Below the pieces are notes generated by a model. That model ran no database searches, was not told where the DNA came from, and saw nothing but the letters and a program-made list of their open reading frames with translations. The position numbers and the translations under genes were made by a program. From Sitta carolinensis (taxonomy: Eukaryota; Chordata; Aves; Passeriformes; Sittidae), in assembly GCA_032173965.1 (NCBI GenBank), contig CM063294.1:9910452-9974451 (forward strand): a DNA stretch of 64,000 bases. Direction: 5' to 3'. Below, piece by piece: positions 21,431-34,066 of the stretch; the first letter of the stretch is position 1, and every line of letters begins with the position of its first letter.

Positions 21431-24180
21431 CCGCTCAGCACTCGCCGCTTCCCACCCACAGGACTGAACCCCGGCACCCCATCCTAGCCAGGGGTAACCC
21501 GGGATTCCCACAGGGGAGGCAGGGGGAGGAAAGTTCCTGGATGAAACCTGTCCATCTGGGTCACCTGCTATTGCTTCTCCTCTGTAGCAGGGGTGAAAGC
21601 GGGCTGCTGTCACCTTCACGTTGTGGACAGATCCTCTGCTGGTCCCAGAGGGATCCAGGCTCTCCCCTGAACAGGACTATTCCATTCAGTCAGAGTATTT
21701 TATCCTAATTCCCAGTTCTCTGAGCCTTTTTCTCCTCTTCTTCTCCCCGGCACCTAGCCAGGTAAGAAGAATAAAGCACTCCAAGCAGCTGAATAATGTC
21801 ATCACCTGCCAAGGCAGACATTGGATTTATCTGTGCATGGAAAGTCTTTGGATTGACACAGGAGCCTGTAAGGAAAATACTTATGAAAAACTTTTTCATT
21901 GGGAACAACAAGCTGTTTCCAAACCCTTGGAAAAGTGCAGGCACGTGCTCAACACCTGAGTGCTCTGCTTTCAGCCCCACCTTGAGAGCAGAGGCTGCCT
22001 TTCCCTTTCCCCCCTTTGTCACGGGCACGTTGATCCTCTGCCTTCTCCCCAGAAGGGCAGGAAGGAGCACGGTCCCTTTGGAGGTTTCATCCCGCTGCAA
22101 AGGTCAGGGATGAGAGAGCAGAAGGTTTTTCTCTCAGAAATTCCCACTTCCAGCTACTTCTTCCCTCCCTTGGGGTCTGGGCAGAGGGAAGCAAGGCCTG
22201 ACTGTCCCCACTGTGCCAGGAGCCCCAGGGCAGGAGAGGAGGGACTGTAGGCAGGAGGAGGGAGTTGTCCTGGATAAACTCCAGGTCAGAGGCGAGAGGG
22301 GCCTTGGACCCACTTGGAAACGGTGTCAAGGCAGGGGAGAGGCCTTTCCCCTCGTAAGAGAGACTCCTGTGCTCTGGGGCCTCTGCCTTCTGCCTCACAG
22401 AAGTTATGTTTATCCTCCAGAGTGAGGTCTCCTTCCATGGCCCGCTTGCTCAAAGGCTCAAAACCACTTCTTCCACATGAACCCTGTTTTTTCCTACATA
22501 GGATGAGCAAGCCAGGGCCAGCCTTCTCCTTCTCTGCGTCCATCCCTGCTATCTGTCATGACCAAGGACACTGTGACTATATCCCAGTGCTTGCCTGGCT
22601 GCAAAGTCTCAGCTCCTGGCTTTTGTGCTGCTGGGCAAAATCCACAGCTTAACCCTGTGTCTCTCTCTCGCTTTGGGACCTTCCCCACCCTTGGGAGCAA
22701 ATCACAGCCTGCAGGTCTGTGTGTCTTTTATTCTGTGTTGGACATAGAGAGCATTTAACTCGGGGAGCCCCCAGTGCAGTGTGCCCCCGTTTGCTCCTGC
22801 AGACAAGAGTGAAGAGTCCCAGCACTGAGGGTTTCCGTGTGGCAGGCTGTGCAGCGTCCTCCCAGCTCTGGTTGCCATGCTGGGGAAAGGATGGACACCG
22901 TTCCCACAGGAATATGCTCCAGCCTCATAGCAGGCCTGGCAGAGATCTGTGTGCTGCTGCAGTCGGGGTGGGGTGGTGCTGGTCCAGAGAGCAGACTCAG
23001 GCAGGAGGCAGAAAGGGAATGCTAAAGGCAACTGGGAATTCTTTAAAATCAAAGCCCCAGTGCTCCGGGGTTGGCCTCTGTGGGGTGGATGGAGCACAGA
23101 ATCTCCTTGCCTGCTGCCAGCTCTCTTGCTTTTTTTTTTCTCTTTTTTTTTGCAAAGTCCTGACTTTCTCACCCCCTCCCTGTTTCCCTTCTGCTTTTCT
23201 TTCACACTCCTCCTGTGGCGGTCGAGCCAGTGTTTAACTCTTTCATTCTTATAGCAATTATTTCGTGGCTTTGGGACTATCCCTAAGCCCAAAGAGGAGC
23301 ATCTCCCCCCCCCCCCCAGCCTTCAGCTGAAGTTCCCTGCATGTTGGGCACAGAGACACAAGTCCTGTATAAAGAGGAAAACAGTGGAGAACTTGCACTG
23401 TTCCTGTCGTGGCAGGCTGTCCCTGCCCAGTGGAGGTGCCCTCAGACTGCAGCTGGGATGCTTTCCCCTTTAGCATCCTGGAAAAGGCATGGAAATGTTC
23501 CCCTGGTCCCCCGAACAGATTTGAAGGGTGAAATCTGCCAACTGCTCAGTATATTGATTCAAATGCATTATTCCTCCCTGGGCAGATCCCTGCCCTAGGA
23601 AAGGAGCAATCAGTGCAGGTGCAAATAGCTTTAATTGCAGAATGTATCTCACCATGGAGGCATTTAGGCTGGATGTGATACAACTGATACAGCAGCAGCC
23701 GGAGGAAGCCCAATAAGCCCGAGCTCTGCAGGAGCCAAACTGCTCCTATGCCATACCTATGGCGTAAATATTCATGTGTGGCTGAGTGTCCGTGTTCTTC
23801 CACAGCTCCCTGAGATATGACACAGTAGCACCATGTCGAGATTCAAATGGCATCTTCAGGGAATGTGAAAACTTGCTGTCTGTGACAGTTCCTATGTGAG
23901 GAGGCAGAATGCTGGGGATGTGGACGTTTTGTGTGTGGACTCGCCCAAAGCCAAGGATCGGGGCAGTTTCTGAGTGCCAGCGAGGCGCTGGCAGCAGGCT
24001 CTGTGCCTGTTTGGAGTCAGAGCTCTCTTCCCGAGGCTGAGCTGTGGGTTCAGGGGGCTGTGCCGCACAAAGTGGTGTACAGGTGGTAGGGAGAGGGTCC
24101 TGTGTAGTTGTCGGGCTGCCGTGGGATGCCCCTGGAGGTGTAGAGTGGTGCTGGTAGACTGGCCTGGCTGCTCTCCAGGC
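21431..24180. other. Intergenic upstream of the EBF1 island
   Basis: Unique sequence of moderate GC content. It has a C13 run at 23,305-23,317, T-rich runs at about 23,130-23,150, and no recognisable gene or repeat family. Several 100-200 aa open frames here overlap each other on both strands and show no domain. Confidence 0.5.
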
Positions 24181-25289
24181 CCTTAGCTGGCTCCCGGCCG
24201 GGGATGCAGCCCGGTGGGCTCCGCTGCCCTTTGCGGGGCTCTGCAAAGCCCCTGCAAGGAGCGCACAGCAGCCGCCCGCCCCTCCATCTGCCGGGGCAGC
24301 ACCTCCCGCACCTCTGATCGGGGAGCGGGGGCATCGGGGGACACGACAGCAATTCGGAGATAGCCCAGACACTTCAGAGGTTGCCCTCCCGGGAGTGACA
24401 TCGCCGCGCAGAAGGCGAGGAGCCCGGTGCGCCGGGATGCGCAGGGTTTTGTTTCATTATCCGTGCGAAGATGGGCAAGCCTGTGTTTGGGGAGGCATCA
24501 CCCAGGCCGCCGGCACAGAGCGCTCCTTCCGCGGCAAGAGCCCGTGCGAGAGACGAGACGGGAGCGGCTCGGACACGGGGCGCCCTGGGCAGGGGAGGGA
24601 TGGAGGGTGATGAGGAGACAGTGGCGGGTCGGGGAGCCCGCGGACAGATGCGGGACTGCGCCCGCTCGGCCGCCGCGCAACCGGCCCGGCTCTTCCCTAG
24701 CGAGGACAGGAACTGCTTTTATTATAATTATTATTTTCCCTGGTCAAACAAAAATCGGACTTCCTAACTAAAAAAAAAAAAAAAAGGAAAAAAAGAACTT
24801 TCGCCGCGAACTGTCCTGTTCGGAAATCGCGTGCTTGTGCCGCAGAGCAGCGCACGCTGCCGGGAGCGGGGCAGGAGCCCGGGCGAGCGGCGGGGATGCA
24901 GCGGGGCTTTGCGGCGGGGTAGCTGCCCCACGCGCGTTTCCAGCGAGCGACAATCCCGGGCTCGGGCACCGGGCACGGCCGGCGGCCGCGGGGCATCCCC
25001 AGCTTCGCGCAGTCGGGCTGGCGCTGCCGGGGGCGAGCGGGGAGGGCTCGGCCACCGCCGCACTCAGCGGTGCGGGCTGCGCGGGAGCGCGGCGCTCTCC
25101 CGCCGAGGGCCGGCCCGGGGGCACCGGGGGCCGGAGCGGGATCGGGGCAGCCCCGGCGGGGCCGGTGCCCGCTCGGCCCGCGGCGCTTCGGGCAGCGCGG
25201 CGAACAAAGGCGCGGCCGCGCTGCGCTCCGGGCCCGCCCCCGGCGCTCCGGGGCAACTTTCCCCCGGGCCGGCCGCGCGGGGCGGGGCC

Positions 25290-25404
25290 ATGCTAATGAG
25301 GGAGGCGTGACCGCGCCCCCTCGGCGGCGCTTCGCCTTCGCCCATTGGCGGAGGCGGCGCGGGGGCGGGGCGGTGACGCGATGCAAATGAGGGGGCGTGC
25401 CGCG
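25290..25404 (+). promoter_or_regulatory. EBF1: EBF1 proximal promoter with duplicated octamer-like module and CCAAT box
   Basis: At 25381-25388 there is a perfect octamer ATGCAAAT (POU/Oct-factor site). At 25290-25297 a near-octamer ATGCTAAT occurs. Both are followed by almost the same sequence: GAGGGAGGCGTGACCGCG at 25298-25315 and GAGGGGGCGTGCCGCG at 25389-25404. An inverted CCAAT box (cccattggcg) lies between them at 25341-25350, and GC boxes flank both copies. No TATA box is evident, consistent with CpG-island promoters. The transcription start is probably a little downstream (about 25,400-25,500), but this is inferred. Confidence 0.6.
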
Positions 25405-25449
25405 GCCGGCCCCGCCCCCCGCCCGCCGGGGCTGCGGGGCTCGTGTTCG

Positions 25450-25864
25450 GCGGCGGGGACAGTCAAAGTGGCTCCCATAGGGAGAGACGGCGAGTCCGCC
25501 CGGCGCTGCGGGACAGGGAGGGGGCACGGGGAGCCCCAGGGTCTCCCTCCGGCCGTCCGTCCGCGCCGCCGCCGCGGGTGCGCCCCTCTCGCTCCCTTCC
25601 CGGCGTGCGCCCGGCTCCGGCAACTCGCTTCCTGCGCGGCTGGAGGAGGGAGGAGAGAGGAGAGGAGCGGAGAGCGCTTCGGCTGGGAGAGGAGAGAAGA
25701 AAGAGGGAGAAAAGAAAGAAAGAAAAGAGAGAGGGCAGAAGGGGGGGGACTTGCCTCTCTTGTCACTGGAAAATGACACTTGATGTAGCAGAGCCTGCCG
25801 CAGCTCCCGTTCGTCCTATTGTTTCTTAAACTGCCATCTGAATTTTTTCTTTTTTTTTTTTTCT

Positions 25865-25896
<32 letters not shown>

Positions 25897-26270
25897 TTTT
25901 TTTTTGCCTGCTGCCATCCGAGGGGTGTCTTCATACAAAAGGGACTTCAAGTACTCCTCCGTCTTGCGAGCGCTGCAACCGGCCCCCAGCACCCCGCCAG
26001 CCCCTCCAAGCACCCAAACAAACTGCACACGCAGCATACAGCAGCAACAAAACCGGGCTCTGATTGCCTCTGGATTTTTTTTTTTTTTTAATGTGCGTGC
26101 CTGTGTTTGCTTTCTCCGACTTGCTTTGATTCCAGCGATCAGCTGCAGAGAGAGAAAAAAAAAAGAGAGAAAGAAAGAAAAAACCCATACATAACTGTCC
26201 GCCTGGCGATTTTATCACTTTTTAAAAATTTTGAATAAAGAAGGAAGATTTGCGCTGTTGTTTCTGATTC
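25450..26270 (+). other. EBF1: EBF1 5' untranslated region (inferred)
   Basis: Sequence between the promoter and the EBF1 ATG. It holds a G/A-rich stretch (25,640-25,750), a long T/C tract (about 25,849-25,905), a T13 run at 26,077-26,089 and a purine tract (26,150-26,180). Two short upstream ORFs are present: 25,773-25,829 (18 codons, ATG ACA CTT ... TAA) and 26,091-26,129 (12 codons ending TGA). An in-frame TGA at 26265-26267 just before the EBF1 ATG supports 26271 as the true start. Confidence 0.6.
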
Positions 26271-26404
26271 ATGTTTGGGATTCAGGAAAGCATCCAGCGG
26301 AGTGGGAGCAGCATGAAGGAAGAGCCCCTCGGCGCGGGGATGAACGCGGTGCGGACGTGGATGCAGGGAGCCGGCGTCCTGGACGCCAGCACGGCCGCTC
26401 AGAG
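26271..26404 (+). CDS. EBF1: EBF1 coding exon 1 (start codon)
   Basis: EBF1 (early B-cell factor 1, COE family) is a nuclear transcription factor that specifies B-lymphocytes and acts in adipocyte and neural development. It binds the palindrome ATTCCCNNGGGAAT as a dimer. This exon starts [20 protein letters not shown] and runs through [16 protein letters not shown] to residue 44, then two bases of codon 45 before the donor AG|gtaggc. The N-terminus is nearly identical to mammalian EBF1, with only small substitutions at about residues 22 and 40. The upstream in-frame TGA at 26265 fixes this ATG as the start of this isoform. EBF1 is known to have an alternative distal first exon in mammals, which I could not identify. 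Confidence 0.95.
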
Positions 26405-28182
<1,778 letters not shown>

Positions 28183-28246
28183 GAAGCCAACAGCGAAAAG
28201 ACCAACAACGGGATCCACTACCGCCTGCAGCTGCTCTACAGCAATG
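28183..28246 (+). CDS. EBF1: EBF1 coding exon 3
   Basis: 64-nt exon encoding EANSEKTNNGIHYRLQLLYS and Asn118, plus the first base of Gly119. It is part of the COE DNA-binding domain and identical, as far as I recall, to mammalian EBF1. Borders are ttcag|GAA and AATG|gtaagg. Confidence 0.95.
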
Positions 28247-28444
28247 GTAAGGGCTGGGAGCCCCCCCGGGTCGCCCCCCGCCCCTCCGCGGCTGCCCAGC
28301 CCAGCAGCGCCCGGGCTCCCCCGGGTCCCCTGCGCTCGCTGCCGGGACACGGGCGGCCCCGGCAGGCCCGAGCCCTCGGGCGAGCCCCGGCGCGCTGCCG
28401 CCGGCCGGCCCCGCTCCGCTCCTCACGCCTCTGCCTTGTTTCAG
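28247..28444 (+). other. EBF1: EBF1 intron 3
   Basis: Very short (198 nt) GC-rich intron with donor gtaagg and acceptor gccttgtttcag. Confidence 0.9.
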
Positions 28445-28500
28445 GGATCAGGACGGAGCAGGATTTCTACGTGCGGCTCATCGACTCCATGACCAAGCAG
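28445..28500 (+). CDS. EBF1: EBF1 coding exon 4
   Basis: 56-nt exon completing Gly119 and encoding IRTEQDFYVRLIDSMTKQ (residues 120-137) of the DNA-binding domain. Borders are ttcag|GG and AAGCAG|gtgggt, ending in phase 0. Sequence is intact and matches EBF1. Confidence 0.95.
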
Positions 28501-31500
28501 GTGGGTGCTGCGGGGCGGCCGCCGAGCGGGGGCCGGCAGCCGTCGGGGCGGCCCCGGGCGGCCAAACCCGCCCCCGCGGCGGGGCCGCGCTGCCTGCCGC
28601 GGGCACGGCGGGGCTGCGGGCCGGCCGGCGGCACCCGCCCGCTGCTGGGCTGCGCCACGAAACACCGGGGCCCTCCAGCCGTCCCGGGCAGGGCCGCGGA
28701 TGGTTTTGCCGCTTAATTAATAAGAATTAACCTGCGTCCGCCGAGCGCCGCCGGCACCGGGCGCTGCCCCGGCGCGGGGCTCTGCCGGCCCGGCCGCGCT
28801 GGCCGGAGGAGCAGCGCTTGTGTCGCGACACGTTTGCATGTCGGAATAGAGCCCAGAATCGCGGCGCGGGTAGCGGCGAGCTCGGTGTCGGACTCGGGCA
28901 GAGCAGCAGGGCTTGTCAGTGGATTAATCCTCATTTTGAGCCTGTTCTTTAGCCTCCCAGACAGAGTAATAACGTGCGTGCCTACCTGTAAAAAATAGTT
29001 ACCAGTTTAAAAGCAGTATTTTTACAAACGGACTATCTGAGCAAATCTATTCTCTCGCCTTTTTTCTTTTTTTTTTTTTTTTTCTTTAATTCCTTTTTTA
29101 ATTGTTACTCTGGCTTTTTTTTCTGCTTCTGTCAGAATATTTTGCTCTTAGAATACGATTCTTTTAAATAGTTGGGATCGCTTTTGAGCCGTTTGATCCT
29201 TAAAATATGTTTCTTCCCCTCCTAATCTGTTTTACTTGTTAAAGAAAATTCTTAAATTTTATTTAACAAAAACATTAAGGGTTTTTTTTTGTACGGCTAG
29301 GAAACATCAGTCCTTGTATGTTGTCTGCAGGGACAAAACTCTTGGCTTGTACTTGGGTTTCTTTCCTACAGCAAAACATAAAGCTCTAAGGGCTGAGTTT
29401 GTTTTACAAAACTCTCTTTGATGGTCCCAAAACATCTTTTCCTGCTATTGAAGACTGTCTTTCAACAGCAAAAAAAACAGAAAAAAAAAAAAAAAAAGAA
29501 AAAAAAAAGAAAAAAAAGGAACTTGGGTGAATTTTACTAGACAATCCACTGTGCATCTGAATTCTGTTATACTGTACACTTCCAAACAGAGCCCATTCCC
29601 TGTAGGAATTAAAACAGCAGCAACATACCCTTCCTCATAAAAAATCCTGGAAAGCGTTTGCTGTCATCCCCTGGTTTTGAGGCACAAATTGGTTAGCTTG
29701 TGCTATAAGTAACAAAATCTTCCTGATATATGAACTCTTTTTAGTCCTTTTGGAGCTTGTGTATTTCAGTGTAGATCGTGTGAGAGAGACCATCAATAAA
29801 TATTATCTTTAAATAGCTTTCCTATCGTTACGGAAATGCAGAAGCCTCTGGTCATAATCCTGTTGAAAACAGAGCCCTGAACTCATGGAGAGCAGTGGAT
29901 TCAAAATAATTTTCTTAACAAAGGCATCTTGCATATGAAGAGTTCATCCTAAGGCACTGTTTGACCTCTTGGTCTCTCATTATTATCAAGTCATCAGAGG
30001 GTCTTTGGAGAGAAAGGGGAAAAAAAAAAAAAAAACCGAGATACAGTTTATTTGTAAAACCTACCGTGTAGCTTTAAAGGACGTTCACAATGAGAAGGAG
30101 GAGAAAAAAAAATCTGTCTGATTTCAGGAAATCTTAGAAAAACAAAGTTAGTGCAAATTACAGATTTTGGGAAAAGTGCAGTGGGGTTGAGAAGCAAGGA
30201 TTTTAGAACAAAAGCTCTCTGAGCTTAGATTAGAAAACGGGGAGCAAAAAGGCTGTTTTAGACGCAAACATGTTTGCTTACATATTAATTTCATGTCTGT
30301 ACTTTCTTTCTATAATTGCTAATGAAAAATAGGGCATAGTCATGTCAAAACTGTGGCATGTGCCGCTCCGAATTTTTTCGGGGGCCAGATGCTAAATTCT
30401 CCTTCCCTTCCTTTTTTAATTCTTTCTTTTCAAAAGTGAAATTATTTCAGAGTTGGGATCGCGTCGTTACTGAATGCTTATTAGGAAGTGAAGTACAACA
30501 CATGACAGAAGCTCACCCAAATGTTGAATATATCATTTATATTTTATGACAGTGAATTATATAGAAGATTCTCAAGTAACTTTCAAATCATCAAACTGTA
30601 ATTAAATATTGCAAAGACTGTCTGAAAATTCTTTAATTTTTAATGAAAGTTAAATATATATTGTCAGTCTACTTGAAGGTGTAGTATTTTAATGCATGAC
30701 GCTCAGAACAAATTGGATAATGAAATGATTACTTTTAAATGAAACTGTTGCAGAAGCGTACACGTTTCAGCTGGCAAGTATCTGCTCAGTCCTCACACAC
30801 ACACACATTCACACACTCGATAATTGTGAATTCCCAGACTGAAATTACAGCTACTCTGAGGTTTCTGGTGGCAAATTAAAAATCCCACAGAAGCAAAGCT
30901 TGAATGAGTTAGGTTCCCCAGATCATACAGGAAAGTATCTGTGGCTTTTTTTTTTTAAATATTAATTTTTTATTATTATTTTTTAATATGGACACATCAG
31001 ATTTAAATATATTCTCTTTGTGTCACAGTTACAAATTGCAAGGTTTTGTACGGTTGCAGATTATTAGGTTAGGTAAGATAAAATAAAAGCCCTTCTGCAA
31101 ATCAGACCTGGATTTCTGTGCATAGGATTGCTATTCAGAGATTTAGTGTGAATGTCCCATTAGCAGCGTGTGTTGTACCAGTAGGTAGGCAGGGCTTGGC
31201 CATGCTGGGTGCTGTGTATGTACTGGAGAGGAGATGTTCAGCTCTTGAGTGTTCCTGCTCTGCCTAAGGCAGGGATTTCTTTGTGTGGCTGTGCCCAGCA
31301 TGTCCTGGGTGGAACAGAGGGCTCTCCGTGTCCTGGTGCGTGTGTGTTTCTCTGCCAGCTGTGGAGCAGGATGGGAAGTGGGGCTGCAGAGTGGCACTAC
31401 AGGGACAGCCAGGAGTTGAGCTGGGAGCTGCCTGCCAGGGCAGAGCTGGGCTCTGGGATGAGCTGTGCACACTGGAGCTCGGGCTGCACGCGCATTCCTT

Positions 31501-33186
31501 GGGATCCAGGGCTGTGGGGCTTCCACAGGGAAACCCAGTCAGGGCTGCTCTCAGAGTGCATCACTTTGGGTTCCTTTGGCCTTTGGTGGTGGCCCTGGAG
31601 AAGCGCTGGGTGAAATGGGAATTACGTGGCTTTCGGGGGTCCCGCAAAGTTTCGGAAACGTGGCCCCGCCACTTAAAAATCGTAAACGCTACACGCAAGT
31701 CATTCCTGTGGCAGGGAAGTTCTTTCCAGTTCAGGCAACAACATTCGGTGTCAATACTGGCTTAATTAAATTTTCTTTTATGTTATATTGGCACCTCATT
31801 TTATGTCAGGATCGCATTCCTAATGCGCTCAAAACCCTGTAGGACCCCAAACTTTATAGCTGCTGCTTTCCGTGAAGCAGCCGCTCCTCCCGCAGAAGAT
31901 CTGCCTCTAACAATGATGCATCTGGAAATTGCCTGCAAAATGTGAAATATGTCTGCCCTAATAAAACTGGAGTTTTTAGGCAAGTCAAAGGGTTTTAATA
32001 TGTTTATGGAGAAGAGATGCCTTCTATTTCTTTGCCTGTATTTTCATAAAGTTGAGATATTTCACTATTAGGAAAGATGGAGGAAATAAATCTGAAATAC
32101 TTGTTCCCCACCCATTTTTCCCTCAGCCGTTCTCATCCATAAGATATAACGGATGCTAATATGGCTCAGGCATCTTAACAATCATAAGTTTTACTTGATG
32201 GCTATTGTCTATTTCTGAGAGCCCTCATGAGTCAAAAATCCTTCCTTCAGACTTAAACCCGGTTTATATTTGGATTTTTTTTTCAGAGCTGTAACTCTGG
32301 ATGCAAATGGTTTTTCTGTTGACTTGTCTGTCATTCTCTGATGTCTGCAGATATTTGATCAGCTCTATTCTGTGCATGGCATGGCCCTTCTCTGGCAGCT
32401 ACATGCATGGGAAAAAAAATGTTATCAATAAGTTCAGAGGAGCCTCAGCAGACTGGGAGAAATTTCACACAAACATAAAACAAAACCTAACCCCTGTGAC
32501 GGGGAAAGTTTACATTGCGCCAGATTTTAGCAGCTTTCTTGTGCCTTTGGTGAGATGTCAGAAGCGCAGGTGATTTTAATTTTCTTGTACAGAGAGGAAT
32601 GGAGAAGTTTGGAATTTGCATGCATGATCAGGACCTGTGTTTGGGAAAATGTAAACTCATCACAGTGGAAAATGTGTTGTTTGGAGTCTGAGGGTGAAAA
32701 CAAAGCTGAGGATTTTGGAGAGACTGCCTGAGCCAGATGGCCTGGTGCATTCCCAGTCTGGCAGCCCAACTGCTCCCTCCTGTATAATATACAGCCATTT
32801 GTTCTGGGATATTTACGCTAGAGCTGTTTCCATGTGAATGTTTGAAAACCATTAAAAATGAACATATTAGGAGAGATAAATTTATTTAATTTGTGTGAAT
32901 ACGTCGATAAGCAGGCTGTGAACCAAAGGCAGGGGGAGACTGGATAAAATAATTAGATGCCTCTGAATTGTGTGTGGAGAGGCAGAGCAAGAACTCCCTG
33001 TGCTCGCCCCGGGACCAGCTTCGCGCTGCTGGGCCGGGATGAACCTCCCTGGGATGAGCCGAGCTTTTGCCTGGGGAAGGGGTAAAACCTCGGGTAATTG
33101 AGGGTTAAGGATTCAAAGCCAAATAAATGTAATTCCCAGTATTTTCTCTGTAGATATATAGTGCATAGAAGCCTAATCCTCTCTGG

Positions 33187-33254
33187 GTGAAATTCTGGCC
33201 CATCTGAAGTCAATTGCAAAGCGCCTATTGAATTCGGTGGGGCCAGGATTTTAT
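33187..33254. mobile_element. Palindromic MITE-like relic (GGCCAGGATTT type)
   Basis: The left arm 33190-33214 (aaattctggcccatctgaag and following tcaat) is the imperfect reverse complement of 33227-33251 (ending ggggccaggattt), with a 12-nt loop. It resembles a palindromic, non-autonomous DNA-transposon sequence I recall as abundant in turtles and crocodilians and rare and ancient in birds ('...gaagtcaatgg...ggccaggattt'). The family name is not certain. Confidence 0.55.
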
Positions 33255-33564
33255 TTTCTCCCTGTGTGTACGGCTGTAAACGTCATTCCAAATCAGTTCA
33301 GTTCTGTTTTGGAAAAGACCCTAATTTTAATGAGTTTTCCCTTCTCTTTTATTTCTGTAGGGGAGATACTTTGTTTTGTGAGGCAGATGGAATCTGAAAG
33401 CAAGTGGATTTAGATGCACGTTGGTGATTTCTCTCCTTCTCTTACTCTTTTAAAATCAAGGCCATGACATAACTGAGTAATATAATGACCATGATCTCAT
33501 TCCTTCAAGATTGTTTTTCGTCCAGTTCTGAAAGCAGGATTGCTTGACTGGCAAACTGACACCA

Positions 33565-33630
33565 TGAGACGATTCTGCCCTCACTTGTACCAGCATAAAT
33601 CTGGATTTATTCAGGAATGGTTAAGGACAA
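33565..33630. mobile_element. Possible degenerate MITE relic (GATTCTGCCC...ACCAG..TAAATC type)
   Basis: The order 'gattctgccctcacttgtac', 'cagcataaatctgg' resembles another archosaur/turtle palindromic MITE consensus that I recall ('attctgccctcagttacaccagtgtaaatc'). Only one arm is preserved, so the call rests on word similarity and its position between two similar relics. Confidence 0.35.
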
Positions 33631-33963
33631 AATCTGTCTCTGTATTTTTCCTGCTTGTTTGTCAGTCCTTTTATTGCTTTATCCTAGTCTACTGGGGGAA
33701 AAGTAGATTAAATGAGAACTGTAGCCTTGACTTTTATATTGCCCCCTTCCTTTTTACTTTTTCTTTCTTTTTTTTTTTTTTTTTTTAAATAATGAAGTCT
33801 GTCGCTGAAAAGTTTTGGTGAATTTTTGGACGTACTTGACTGTGATGTGCTCAATGAAGTAATTTTTATCTGCCGTTAAGCAGCGAATTGAATTTGATTT
33901 AACTTTTTATAAAGCTTTATTTAAATAGAAGTGAGGAAGTCTTATATTTTTTACACTAATTTT

Positions 33964-34066
33964 TCGGGGCCTGATTTTGAAGTCCGTTTGTGCATGAGTG
34001 ATTGTTACTCACTGGGACTTCTTGCAGGAAGGTTACTTGGGTGAGTAACAGCTGGCAAAATGGAAG
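33964..34066. mobile_element. Possible palindromic MITE relic (GGGCCTGATT...GTTACTCAC type)
   Basis: It begins 'ggggcctgattttgaagtcc' and contains GTTACTCAC at 34004-34012, perfectly inverted as GTGAGTAAC at 34041-34049. This resembles the third common archosaur/turtle palindromic MITE pattern ('gggcctgattctgcaa..ttactca'). It is old and degenerate. Confidence 0.42.

Noticed and set aside
24697..25779. 360-aa minus-strand open frame over the EBF1 promoter
   Set aside because: CpG-island composition suppresses stop codons. There is no initiator context or family similarity, and it overlaps promoter motifs and other open frames.
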